Below, piece by piece: positions 18,026 through 26,043 of a DNA stretch of 64,000 nucleotides. Each line of letters starts with the position of its first letter. Within the stretch, counting starts at the first letter, position 1. The DNA comes from Tessaracoccus defluvii (GTDB lineage: Bacteria > Actinomycetota > Actinomycetes > Propionibacteriales > Propionibacteriaceae): the NCBI RefSeq assembly GCF_014489575.1, contig NZ_CP060789.1, forward strand, positions 1,798,001 through 1,862,000. Direction: 5' to 3'. The position numbers were made by a program, and so were the translations under genes. Under the pieces are notes generated by a model. It was not told the origin of the DNA, ran no database searches, and saw only the letters and a program-made list of their open reading frames with translations.

Positions 18026-19206
18026 GCTTGAACCGCCTTGGCGCTCGAAACGGGCTGGCCCTTGACTGCCTTGCGCTCGTTGAGGAACGGCAGGAGCCAC
18101 GTGACGAACGCCGGCGCGGCGACGAACAGCACGACGAGGGCCTGGATGAGGTCGGTCAGCTTCTCGGGCGTCTGCGCCATCGCGACCATGGTCCGACGGG
18201 AAGCCTTGAGGGCTCCGAAGAGCAGGCCCGCGAGGACGACGCCGAGCGGTCGGGAACGGCCGAGGAGGGCGACGGTGATCGCGTCGAACCCGAGGGTGCC
18301 GATGATGGTTCCCGTCATCTGGGGCGGCACGCCTGTGAGAAGGTCGGGTGCCGTGACCTGGATGACACCGGCGAGGCCGGCGAAGCCTCCCGCGAGGGCC
18401 ATGGTGATGAAGGTGATCTTCGGGACGCTGGCACCCGAGGTGGCGGCCGCGTTCGGGTTGAGGCCCACGGCCTTCAACTGCACGCCGAACTTGGTGCGCT
18501 CAATGAGGACCCAGACAGCGAAGGCGGCCAGCAGGGCGAGGAAGAAGCCCAGGTGCAGGCGGGTGCCCGCGAGCCGGGGCATGATCGCGGACCACTCGAG
18601 GATCGGCGAGATCGGATCCACGCGGCCGGGTGTCTGGAACGCGGGCTGCATCATGAGGAACGACAACAGCCGCGCGGCGATGTAGTTCATCATGATCGTC
18701 AGGATGACCTCGTGGGCGCCGGTACGGGCCTTGATGAGGCCGACGATCCCGCCCCAGAGCGCACCTCCGAGCATGCCGACGATGATGACGAGCGGCAGGT
18801 GCAGGAAGAGCGGCAGCCCCTTGATGCTGAAGCCCAGGAACGCGCCCAGCAGTGCGCCGAGCATCGCCTGGCCCTGCGCGCCGATGTTGAACAGTCCGGC
18901 GCGGAACGCGATCGCGACGGCGAGGCCGCCGGCAATCAGCGGCGCGGCCTCGGCAGTGGTGTTCGTGATGGCGACGAGCGAGCCCATCGAGCCGATCCAC
19001 ATCGCGGCGAACGTCGACGAGATCTTGTCCCAGGACGCGGCGAGCGCGTCACCCGGACGACTGAAGAAGTACGCGTACTTCGAGGCGACCTCGATGTCGG
19101 CGACGACCATGACGACCGCGCTGACGAGGAACGCGAGCAGCAACGCGGCGACCGTGATGATCGTCGTCTGGAGCCAGGCGGGGCGAGCCGCCACCTTCTC
19201 ATTCAT
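18022..19206 (-). CDS. Nucleoside ABC transporter permease (BMP-type, first permease)
   Basis: A 394 aa permease with about ten membrane segments. It shows RAGLFNIGAQGQAMLGALLGAF, the equivalent of the IEGQ motif in its partner, and a cytoplasmic docking loop GLNPNAAATSGASVP. Start is ATG 19206 (MNEKVAARPAW), overlapping the end of the ATPase gene by 8 bases; GGAGG lies just upstream in the ATPase coding sequence. It forms a heterodimeric pore with the permease encoded next. The last two residues of this gene overlap the next start as ATGA, so stoichiometric translation is likely. Confidence 0.88.
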   Translation of the reverse strand: MNEKVAARPAWLQTTIITVAALLLAFLVSAVVMVVADIEVASKYAYFFSRPGDALAASWDKISSTFAAMWIGSMGSLVAITNTTAEAAPLIAGGLAVAIAFRAGLFNIGAQGQAMLGALLGAFLGFSIKGLPLFLHLPLVIIVGMLGGALWGGIVGLIKARTGAHEVILTIMMNYIAARLLSFLMMQPAFQTPGRVDPISPILEWSAIMPRLAGTRLHLGFFLALLAAFAVWVLIERTKFGVQLKAVGLNPNAAATSGASVPKITFITMALAGGFAGLAGVIQVTAPDLLTGVPPQMTGTIIGTLGFDAITVALLGRSRPLGVVLAGLLFGALKASRRTMVAMAQTPEKLTDLIQALVVLFVAAPAFVTWLLPFLNERKAVKGQPVSSAKAVQA

Positions 19207-20746
19207 TGCTGGCCTCCTGGACCGTCGCAAGGGCGTCGTCGTACGTGGCTCCGGCCATCATGAGGCCGAGCACGTCGCGGGGGGTGTCGGAGTCGACGAC
19301 ACCGACGATCCGACCGCGGTACATGACCGCGATCCTGTCGGCGAGCGACTCGACCTCGTCGAGTTCGGTAGAGACGATGAGGACGGCGGTCCCCCGGTCC
19401 CGCTCGGCGACGATCCGCTTGTGCAGGAACTCGATGGCGCCGACGTCGACGCCGCGGGTGGGCTGGCAGGCCAGCAGCAGCGACAGGGGACGCGACAGCT
19501 CGCGGGCAAGCACGACCTTCTGCTGGTTACCTCCGGACAGGGACCCGACCGGCTGCGCCTGTGAGGTCGACCGGATGTCGAACTCCTCGATCCGCTCCTT
19601 GGCGTTCTGCGTGATCCGGCCCAGCTGCAGCAGGCCGCCGCTCGAGTACGCGTCGAGGTTGTTGAGGACGAGGTTCTCGGCGATGGAGAACTCGCCGACG
19701 AAGCCGTCGCGGTGCCGGTCCTCGGGCACGAAGCCGAGTCCGGCGGCGATGGTGCGGGCCGGCTTGGCGCGCGTGATGTCGACCCCGTCGAGCGTCGCGG
19801 TGCCGGTGAGCGGAGTCATGGTGCCCAGCAGGGCCTCCGCCAACTCCGTCTGGCCGTTGCCCTGGACGCCGGCGATGCAGACGATCTCACCGCCGCGGAC
19901 CTCGAGGCTCAACTCGTCGACGGCGACGGCGCCGTTGGGGCTGGCCACGGTCAGCGCATCGATGACGAGGCGCGCCTCGCCGGGCTGGGCAGGCTCCTTG
20001 TCGACGGTCAGGGAGACGGAGCGGCCGACCATCATGGACGCCAGTTCGGCCTCCGGGGCGGACGGCTCGGCCTTGCCGACGACCTTGCCGCGGCGGATGA
20101 CGGTGATGTCGTCGGCGACGGCGCGAACCTCGCGAAGCTTGTGCGTGATGAAGACGATGGCCCTCCCCTCGTCCCGCAGCGAGGCCATGACGGCCATCAG
20201 CTCGTCGATCTCCTGCGGGGTGAGTACGGCGGTGGGCTCGTCAAAGATGAGGTAGGTGGCGTCATTGGCGAGCGCCTTGAGGATCTCGACCCGCTGCTGG
20301 ATGCCGACGGGGAGGTCCTCGACGAGCGCGTCCGGGTCGACGTCGAGGCGGTAACGCTCGCTGAGCTCACGCACCTTGCGGCGCGCGGAGGCCAGGTCGA
20401 GCATGCCGCCGGTGCCCGGCTCGCGGCCTAGCACCATGTTCTCCGCAACCGTGAACACGGGGATCAGCATGAAGTGCTGATGGACCATGCCGATGCCGGC
20501 CGCCATGGCCTGCTTCGGGTTGGTCAGCGTGAGCTTCTCGTCACCGAGCCGGATCTCCCCCTCGTCCGGTGCCAGGAGCCCGAACAGGATGTTCATCAGC
20601 GTCGACTTGCCCGCTCCGTTCTCACCGAGCAGACAATGGATGCGTCCGGGCACGACATCGATGCTGATCGAGTCGTTGGCGGTCAGCGGCCCGAAGCGTT
20701 TGGTGATCCCTTGCAGGGACAGCACCGGGCCTGATGTCTCGGTCAC
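19199..20746 (-). CDS. Nucleoside ABC transporter, duplicated ATP-binding subunit
   Basis: A 515 aa protein with two ABC domains, as in RbsA/YufO. First domain: Walker A LLGENGAGKST near residue 40, a Q-loop MVHQHFML, a degenerate signature LPVGIQQR and Walker B YLIFDEPTAVLT. Second domain: a degenerate Walker A (GVQGNGQTE lacking Lys), intact signature SLSGGNQQK and Walker B-like LLLACQPTRGVD. Asymmetric sites of this kind are normal for the family. The gap of 146 bases to the upstream lipoprotein gene holds a strong hairpin at 20844-20871. It drives uptake through the two permeases encoded directly downstream. Confidence 0.92.
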   Translation of the reverse strand: MTETSGPVLSLQGITKRFGPLTANDSISIDVVPGRIHCLLGENGAGKSTLMNILFGLLAPDEGEIRLGDEKLTLTNPKQAMAAGIGMVHQHFMLIPVFTVAENMVLGREPGTGGMLDLASARRKVRELSERYRLDVDPDALVEDLPVGIQQRVEILKALANDATYLIFDEPTAVLTPQEIDELMAVMASLRDEGRAIVFITHKLREVRAVADDITVIRRGKVVGKAEPSAPEAELASMMVGRSVSLTVDKEPAQPGEARLVIDALTVASPNGAVAVDELSLEVRGGEIVCIAGVQGNGQTELAEALLGTMTPLTGTATLDGVDITRAKPARTIAAGLGFVPEDRHRDGFVGEFSIAENLVLNNLDAYSSGGLLQLGRITQNAKERIEEFDIRSTSQAQPVGSLSGGNQQKVVLARELSRPLSLLLACQPTRGVDVGAIEFLHKRIVAERDRGTAVLIVSTELDEVESLADRIAVMYRGRIVGVVDSDTPRDVLGLMMAGATYDDALATVQEASNE

Positions 20747-20843
20747 GGGTATTCTCCTCCTTCGCCGACGATGGCGGTGGGCTCACAGCGTATCGGCATC
20801 GGCAGGGGCCCGTCGCCCTCCCGCGCCTGTTGGGGAGCAGAAA

Positions 20844-20871
20844 GGGAGGGGCACCACGCGGTGCCCCTCCC
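20844..20871 (-). terminator. Intercistronic hairpin between BMP lipoprotein and ATPase genes
   Basis: A perfect 12-bp stem (GGGAGGGGCACC with its complement) and 4-base loop begin 21 bases after the lipoprotein stop. On the minus strand it is followed by TTTCTGC, a weak T-tract. As the operon goes on, it probably works as a partial terminator or 3'-end stabiliser that keeps the binding protein more abundant than the membrane subunits. Confidence 0.7.
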
Positions 20872-20892
20872 GAACTGCGGGTCAGCCGAAGA

Positions 20893-22023
20893 TCACGGCT
20901 GGCTCGGCGAGGTGATCTCGATCGTGCCGGCGATGATGTCCTGCGTGATCTGGTCGAGTTCGGCCTGCAGCCCCTCGGGCAGCTTGTCGGCGAAGTCGTG
21001 GAAGTCGGCGATCGAAGCGCCGCCGTTCTCCAGCGTGCCGACGTACGGGTCGGACGAGAAGGAACCCTCCATGGCCGCCTTGATGGCCTCGAACACTGCG
21101 ACGTCCATCGCCTTCTCGACGGAGGTGATGATGACGTTGCCGTACTCGGCAGCGGAGACGTAGCCGTCGGTGTCAACCCAGATGGCGTTGACGGCGCCGT
21201 TGGACTCCTGCGCAGCCTGCAGCGCGCCGATGCCGGCGGGGCCGGCGACCGGCATGATGATGTCGGCGCCCTGGGCGATCAGGGTGTTGGCGGTGTTCTT
21301 GCCACCGGGGGTGTCACCGAAGGGGTTGTTGCCGCCGATGAACTGGCCGTCCTGCTTCGCAGCGTCCCAGCCGAGCACCTTGACGGTGGTGCCCTTCTTC
21401 TCGTTGTGGTAGTCGACGCCCTGCGCGAAGCCGTCCATGAAGATGGAGACGGTCGGGTAGTTGGCGCCACCGAAGGTGCCGACGGTGCCCGTCTTGGTCA
21501 TGGCGGCCGCGGTGTAGCCGGCGAGGAACGCGGGCTCGGCGGTGTTGAAGATCAGGCCCTTGGCGTTCGGGACGCCCTCGAAGGAGCCGTTGTCGACGAT
21601 GGCGAAGCTGCGATCGGGGTGCTGCTTGGCGGCGGCCTCCGTGGCGGTGGCCAGCGCGAAGCCGACGGTCACGACGATGTTGCAGTCGGCGTCGATCATG
21701 GCCTGCAGGTTGCCCGCGTACTCGGCCTCGGCGTTCGACTCGATCTGGTTCGTCTTGATGCCCAGCTCGTCCTTGGCGCGCAGCAGACCCGCGTAGGCGG
21801 TCTCGTTGAACGACTTGTCGTCGAAGCCGCCGGCGTCGGAGACCATGCAGGCGGTGAAGTCCGACGCGCCGGCCGGCGTCGACTCGGGCGCAGAAGCGGA
21901 GGCCGACGGCGTTTCGCTCGTGGCGGGCGTGGACGGGGAGGCGCTCGGCGGGGCGGCGCAACCGGAGAGAGCGAGGGCCGCCGCACCGGAAAGGGCGATG
22001 AGGCTGACCAGGGACTTCTTCAC
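20893..22023 (-). CDS. BMP family nucleoside-binding lipoprotein
   Basis: A 376 aa periplasmic-binding-type lipoprotein. Signal peptide with lipobox LALSGC (Cys at residue 22), a Ser/Pro/Thr-rich spacer to about residue 50, then the BMP (PnrA-like) domain: CMVSDAGGFDDKSFNE at its start, VTVGFALATAT, a TFGGANYPTVSIFMDGF stretch, and WVDTDGYVSA. The family binds purine nucleosides. Start is GTG 22023, with a strong AAGGAGG 7 bases upstream. It is first in the operon lipoprotein-ATPase-permease-permease-cdd-add, which supports nucleosides as ligand. Confidence 0.93.
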   Translation of the reverse strand: MKKSLVSLIALSGAAALALSGCAAPPSASPSTPATSETPSASASAPESTPAGASDFTACMVSDAGGFDDKSFNETAYAGLLRAKDELGIKTNQIESNAEAEYAGNLQAMIDADCNIVVTVGFALATATEAAAKQHPDRSFAIVDNGSFEGVPNAKGLIFNTAEPAFLAGYTAAAMTKTGTVGTFGGANYPTVSIFMDGFAQGVDYHNEKKGTTVKVLGWDAAKQDGQFIGGNNPFGDTPGGKNTANTLIAQGADIIMPVAGPAGIGALQAAQESNGAVNAIWVDTDGYVSAAEYGNVIITSVEKAMDVAVFEAIKAAMEGSFSSDPYVGTLENGGASIADFHDFADKLPEGLQAELDQITQDIIAGTIEITSPSQP

Positions 22024-22106
22024 GAAGGTTCCTCCTTGTAAGGACAGGGTGTCGGGCCGACATTACCCCCGCCCCAGCGCTGACCGCACATCGGCACCGG
22101 GATCGT

Positions 22107-22134
22107 TACCGACCCGCAATAAAGAGGTACCGAC
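22107..22134 (-). promoter_or_regulatory. Direct repeats TACCGAC upstream of the nucleoside operon
   Basis: Two TACCGAC heptamers (plus-strand 22107-22113 and 22128-22134; GTCGGTA on the coding strand) are exactly 21 bases apart, two helical turns, in the 117-base gap before the BMP gene. The stretch between them is AT-richer (CAATAAAG) than its surroundings. They are candidates for an operator; no promoter hexamers are clear enough to assign. Confidence 0.4.
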
Positions 22135-22140
22135 GGTCAG

Positions 22141-23355
22141 TCAGGAGGAGACCTGCCGCACCAGTGCCATCGCGGAGCGGATCATCCCTGTGGTCTGCGC
22201 CTGCCAGTCGGGTTCCTGCCCCCGATAGGGGCCGGTGGCCAGCGAGATGACCACGGCCGCGGCCCGCAGCCGGAGCTCGACGGGGTCCACGCGGCGGTCG
22301 AACACCGGCACCCACCGGGCCAGCAGGTCACGGACCTTGGCCTCCTGCTCCGCATTCATCCGCTGGATGGTCGACAGGTGTCCGATGAGGCAGGCCAGGT
22401 CGTCCGCGCGACGCCCCGGTCCGATGGTGTCGACGTCGAGCACGCCGACGATCCGGCCCCCGGCGACCCGCAGCTGGCCTTCGTGGAAGTCGCCGTGGGT
22501 CGGCTCGTTGCCGAGCGGGTAGCGGGCGAGCCCCGTCGTGATCCGCTCGGTCAGCCAGGAGAGGTCATCGCCCAGCTCGGGCAGGGTGGCCGCGACCATC
22601 TTCGCGTAGTGCCCCACGGCCTCGGCCCAGGGCGGGCGCCGCTCCAGCGCCGCGACGGCGGGCGGCATCGCGTCCAGCAGGGCGATGAGTTCCTCCGGCG
22701 TGCAGGGTTCCCCGGGCTCGAACAACGCCCTGGCGAGCGAGGCTCCCGGCAGTTCCCTCGTGACGAGCAGGTTGTCGCTGGTGGCGAGCGCGATCTCGGG
22801 GGCGGGGAGCCCGGCCTGCCGCAGCAGGAGGTGCTTGTTGCGGACGTCGGCGAACAGCTTCTCCCGGAGCACCTTCACGTAGAAGACCTGCGCGGGGTCG
22901 GTCACGACGACCTTGACGACGGCGCGGCGCCGCGGGCGGTAGCCGATCATCGACAGGGAGAGCTGCTCGGCCGTGACGGGCCGCGAGAGCACGCCCGGGG
23001 TGTTCAGCGTCTCGGCCATCCGGTCCGGATAGGCGGCCCGCGGCAGACCGAGCAGGTCCGGGTCGGACGGGTACAGCCACACCGCGACGCGACGGGACCC
23101 GTCATCGAAGATGTCGGCCCTCTCATCGCTGCCGGTGAGTTCGCCGCTGCGGGCGCTGACACCGAGCAGTTCCGCCCGCTCGCCGTGCGGCCAGCGCACC
23201 TGCGCGGTGTAGGTGGCGGTGGTGGACTGCTCCGGGGCGGCGTCGACGTGGTCGAGCGACCAGGTGAGCAGCTCACCGCCCTGGTGTTCCACCGCGGCCC
23301 GCAGCAGGGGCTCGACGTCGGGGCCGGTGAGCAGGCGCGCGCCGTCGTCAGCCAT
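22141..23355 (-). CDS. Aminoglycoside phosphotransferase-fold kinase (APH family)
   Basis: A 404 aa protein. The second half has the APH/choline kinase fold: catalytic loop THGDFHEGQ and metal motif GVLDVDTIGPGRRADDLA, with an ATP-binding Lys candidate in VFYVKVLREKLF. The N-terminal ~150 residues hold the substrate-side region with a WLYPSDPDLLGLP stretch, resembling the phosphotransferase proteins that sit beside maltokinase-like enzymes. The true phosphate acceptor is unknown; an antibiotic resistance role is not supported by context. The start overlaps the end of the upstream CNNM gene by 8 bases, so it belongs to a purU-CNNM-APH operon. Confidence 0.78.
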   Translation of the reverse strand: MADDGARLLTGPDVEPLLRAAVEHQGGELLTWSLDHVDAAPEQSTTATYTAQVRWPHGERAELLGVSARSGELTGSDERADIFDDGSRRVAVWLYPSDPDLLGLPRAAYPDRMAETLNTPGVLSRPVTAEQLSLSMIGYRPRRRAVVKVVVTDPAQVFYVKVLREKLFADVRNKHLLLRQAGLPAPEIALATSDNLLVTRELPGASLARALFEPGEPCTPEELIALLDAMPPAVAALERRPPWAEAVGHYAKMVAATLPELGDDLSWLTERITTGLARYPLGNEPTHGDFHEGQLRVAGGRIVGVLDVDTIGPGRRADDLACLIGHLSTIQRMNAEQEAKVRDLLARWVPVFDRRVDPVELRLRAAAVVISLATGPYRGQEPDWQAQTTGMIRSAMALVRQVSS

Positions 23356-24667
23356 CGGGATCCTCCTGCCCGGCGTGCCCGATCTCCAGACGGAACCAGG
23401 CCGCCCGGCGGCCGTCCAGCTGGGTGACCTCGAGCGTGATCAGCGCGACGGCGGCGTCCTCGTCTCCCCGTTCGGGCCGCAGCACGACCACGACGCGGGC
23501 GCCGAGCTCCGGCAGCACGCCGGTCTCCGCCATGAAGAAGCCGGCGACGGTGTCGTAGGGGCCCTCCGGGATCACGTACCCGGTGAGTTCGGCGAACTCC
23601 TCGATCGTGGTGAGCCCGTCGACCTCGTCGACATGTCCCAGCTCGGTGTCGGGGTCGTCGTATTCATCGCTGATGTCGCCGATGAGCTCCTCGACGAGGT
23701 CCTCGATCGTGACGATGCCCGCGGTGCCGCCGTACTCGTCGCGGACGATGACCATGTGCGCCCGCTCCTTCCGCATGGCCGTCAGGGCCCGCAGGATCTT
23801 GACGGTGTCGGGCAGGAACAGGACGTCACGGGAGAGGGATCCGACGACCCCGTCCCGCGCGGTTCCCTCGACATCCATCAGGTCGCGCACGTGCAGGAAC
23901 CCGATGACCCGGTCGGGCGATCCGTCGGTCAGGGGATAGCGGGAATGGGGCGCGCCACGCACCTCGCGGTAGGCCATCTGGATGGGCATGTCGGCCGGCA
24001 GGAAGTCGACCTCGGTGCGCGGCACCATCACCTCGCGGAGCGACCGCTCCCCCGCGTCGAAGACCTCGTCGACGATGCTGCGGCCCTCGACGCCCAGCGC
24101 CGTGGAGCTGGAGACCATGGCCCGCAGCTCCTCGTCGGTGACCTCGTCCCTCGCCAGATTCGGGTCGCCGCCCAGGAGCCGGACGAGGAAGTTGGTGCTG
24201 ACGTCCAGGAACCAGATGAGGGGGCGGGCCAGGGTGGCGATCCCGGAGACCAGCGGGGCGAGGCCGAGCGCGAAGGCCTCCGCGCGCTGCATGGCGAGCC
24301 GTTTGGCTGTCAGTTCCCCGATGACGATGGAGAAGTACGAGATGACCACGGTGACGCCCACCAGCGCCAGCGGCGCCGCGACGGCGGGCGCCATGCCCAG
24401 CGCCACCAACTGCGGCGTCAGCGACTCCGCAATGGTGGCGCCACCGAAGGCGGCCGACAGCATCCCGGAGACGGTCACGCCGATCTGCACAGACGACAGG
24501 AACAGGTTGGGGTTGCCGGTCAGCCGCTCGATGGCCCGGCCCCGCTTGCCCTTCCCCGCCAGTTGCTTGACCTGGCTCTCCCGCAGGGTGACGAGCGCCA
24601 TCTCCGCGGCGGCGAAGGTGCCGCCGATCAGGATGAAGACGAAGATCAGCGCGACGTCGGCCAGCAC
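23348..24667 (-). CDS. CNNM/CorC-HlyC family membrane protein with CBS domains
   Basis: A 439 aa protein of the hemolysin-III-unrelated HlyC/CorC (CNNM) group, proposed Mg2+/Co2+ exporters. Order: DUF21 transmembrane domain about residues 1-170 with the conserved [18 protein letters not shown] and [14 protein letters not shown] segments; a CBS pair about 195-325 including [10 protein letters not shown] and [28 protein letters not shown]; and a C-terminal CorC_HlyC domain from about 345. It matches the Rv2366c type in Actinobacteria. It starts 13 bases after the purU stop and overlaps the APH gene start. Confidence 0.9.
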   Translation of the reverse strand: MLADVALIFVFILIGGTFAAAEMALVTLRESQVKQLAGKGKRGRAIERLTGNPNLFLSSVQIGVTVSGMLSAAFGGATIAESLTPQLVALGMAPAVAAPLALVGVTVVISYFSIVIGELTAKRLAMQRAEAFALGLAPLVSGIATLARPLIWFLDVSTNFLVRLLGGDPNLARDEVTDEELRAMVSSSTALGVEGRSIVDEVFDAGERSLREVMVPRTEVDFLPADMPIQMAYREVRGAPHSRYPLTDGSPDRVIGFLHVRDLMDVEGTARDGVVGSLSRDVLFLPDTVKILRALTAMRKERAHMVIVRDEYGGTAGIVTIEDLVEELIGDISDEYDDPDTELGHVDEVDGLTTIEEFAELTGYVIPEGPYDTVAGFFMAETGVLPELGARVVVVLRPERGDEDAAVALITLEVTQLDGRRAAWFRLEIGHAGQEDPDG

Positions 24668-24680
24668 GGTGCCTGGCTCC

Positions 24681-25517
24681 TCACCGGAAGATGACGGTGC
24701 GGTGGCCGTCTGCCAACACGCGGTGCTCGCCGAAGAGCCGCACCGCCTCCGCGAGGGTCTGCGACTCCTGTGCCTGCCCCTTGCGGACGAGCTTGGCGAC
24801 GTCCATGGTGTGGTCGACGCGGACCACGTTCTGCTCGATGATCGGCCCCTCGTCGAGGTCGCCCGTGACGAAGTGTGCCGTCGCTCCGATCAGCTTCACG
24901 CCACGGGTGTGTGCCTGGCGGTAGGGGTTGGCGCCCTTGAAGCCGGGCAGGAACGAGTGGTGGATGTTGATGGCGCGGCCGGCGAGGAAGTCGCACAGCT
25001 CGGGGCTGAGGATCTGCATGTAGCGGGCGAGCACGACCAGTTCGATCCGTTCCTCGTTGACGATGCGGACGACCTCCGCCTCGAACTCGGCCTTCGTCTC
25101 GGGGGTGACCGGCCGCGACGCGAACGGAACGCCGTAGAAGCCCGCCATGGGCGCCAGCACGTCGTGGTTGGCCATGATCTGCACGATGTCGATCGGCAGG
25201 TCGCCGCCGTGCCAGCGGAAGAGAAGGTCGTTGAGCACGTGCCCGGCCTTGGAAGCCAGGATCAGGGTGCGGACGGGGCGGGCGTCAGCGACCAGGAAGT
25301 CCGCGTCGAAGTCGGAGGTCGCCTGCGCGATGCCCTCGGACAGCAGGTCACGTTCTGCGCCTGTGACCTCGATGCGGGTGAAAAAATGGCCCGAGTCGGG
25401 AGATGAGAACTGCTGCAGTTCCACAATGTTGCCGCCCGCCGCGACGATCGCTCCGGTGATGGCATGGACGATGCCGGGGCGGTCGGGGCAGTCGAGTGTG
25501 ACGACGAGTTGCTGCAT
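24681..25517 (-). CDS. purU: Formyltetrahydrofolate deformylase
   Basis: Hydrolyses 10-formyl-THF to THF and formate, balancing the one-carbon pool. At 278 aa it has an N-terminal ACT domain (residues ~1-80, VTLCPDRPG-type start: LDCPDRPGIVHAITG) and a C-terminal formyltransferase fold with SKAGHVLNDLLFRW, INIHHSFLPGFKGANPY and GATAHFVTGDLDEGPII. The Asn-His-Asp catalytic set lies in those last two motifs. ATG 25517 is chosen because it starts immediately before the ACT domain, with TAGCAT 7 bases upstream; the frame stays open to 25694 without coding features. It opens an operon with the CNNM and APH genes and is divergent from the DUF485-actP pair. Confidence 0.93.
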   Translation of the reverse strand: MQQLVVTLDCPDRPGIVHAITGAIVAAGGNIVELQQFSSPDSGHFFTRIEVTGAERDLLSEGIAQATSDFDADFLVADARPVRTLILASKAGHVLNDLLFRWHGGDLPIDIVQIMANHDVLAPMAGFYGVPFASRPVTPETKAEFEAEVVRIVNEERIELVVLARYMQILSPELCDFLAGRAINIHHSFLPGFKGANPYRQAHTRGVKLIGATAHFVTGDLDEGPIIEQNVVRVDHTMDVAKLVRKGQAQESQTLAEAVRLFGEHRVLADGHRTVIFR

Positions 25518-25524
25518 GGGCGCA

Positions 25525-25530
25525 ATGCTA
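25525..25530 (-). promoter_or_regulatory. Candidate -10 box (TAGCAT), leaderless start of purU
   Basis: On the minus strand TAGCAT is 7 bases before the purU ATG; no Shine-Dalgarno sequence is present. Confidence 0.45.
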
Positions 25531-25590
25531 GCGGCCTCCGCGTGGCCGCCTCCCAGCCGCCGGCACCCACCCTCTGGCCCTCGCGGGGTG

Positions 25591-25609
25591 ACTTTCGGGG
25601 CCACTTTCG
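25591..25609 (+). promoter_or_regulatory. ACTTTCG direct repeats upstream of DUF485-actP
   Basis: ACTTTCG occurs at 25591-25597 and 25603-25609, a period of 12 bases, about 85-100 bases before the DUF485 start. A TAATGT at 25643-25648 may be a -10 element. Acetate symporter genes are usually under carbon-source control, so an activator or repressor site is plausible but unproven. Confidence 0.3.
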
Positions 25610-25692
25610 CGGTTTCGTCCCCGGATCCCACCGCCGAACGCTTAATGTGCGCGGGTACGACGCAATGGAGCGTCGCGTCGAAAGGTTGCTTC

Positions 25693-26043
25693 ATGACCGA
25701 TCCAACACCTGATCACGGGCCCCGCACCATCCCTCCGGAGGAGTTCCACCGCGTGCAGCAGTCCGAGGAGTTCGCGCTGCTGCGCGGCCGTTTCCGGCTG
25801 TTCGCCTTCCCGATGACGGTGGCCTTCCTCGCCTGGTACCTGTTCTACGTCCTCGGCTCGATCTTCGCCAAGGACCTGATGATGACGTCCGTCGCCGGCA
25901 ACCTGACTGTGGGGATCCTGCTCGGCCTCGGCCAGTTCGTCAGCACCTTCCTGATCACCGCCCTCTACATCTGGCATGCCAACAAGCGGATCGACCCGCT
26001 GGCCGAGAAGCTCCGTGAGGAACTGGAAGGGACCGCGCGATGA
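25693..26043 (+). CDS. DUF485 (YjcH-like) inner membrane protein
   Basis: A 116 aa protein with two TM helices (about residues 38-60 and 74-98) and the family pattern ALLRGRFRLFAFPMTVAFLAWYLFYV, then a charged C-terminus (NKRIDPLAEKLREELEG). DUF485 proteins are almost always encoded directly before the acetate permease and are thought to work with it. Start ATG 25693 has AAAGG 6-10 bases upstream. The stop overlaps the actP start (ATGA at 26040-26043), which supports coupled translation. The frame is open back to 25147, but that part is antisense to purU and is not used. Confidence 0.9.
   Translation: MTDPTPDHGPRTIPPEEFHRVQQSEEFALLRGRFRLFAFPMTVAFLAWYLFYVLGSIFAKDLMMTSVAGNLTVGILLGLGQFVSTFLITALYIWHANKRIDPLAEKLREELEGTAR

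Noticed and set aside
22141..23355. Aminoglycoside resistance gene
   Set aside because: The APH fold is real, but the gene is coupled to a CNNM protein and purU, and its N-terminal region differs from resistance enzymes.
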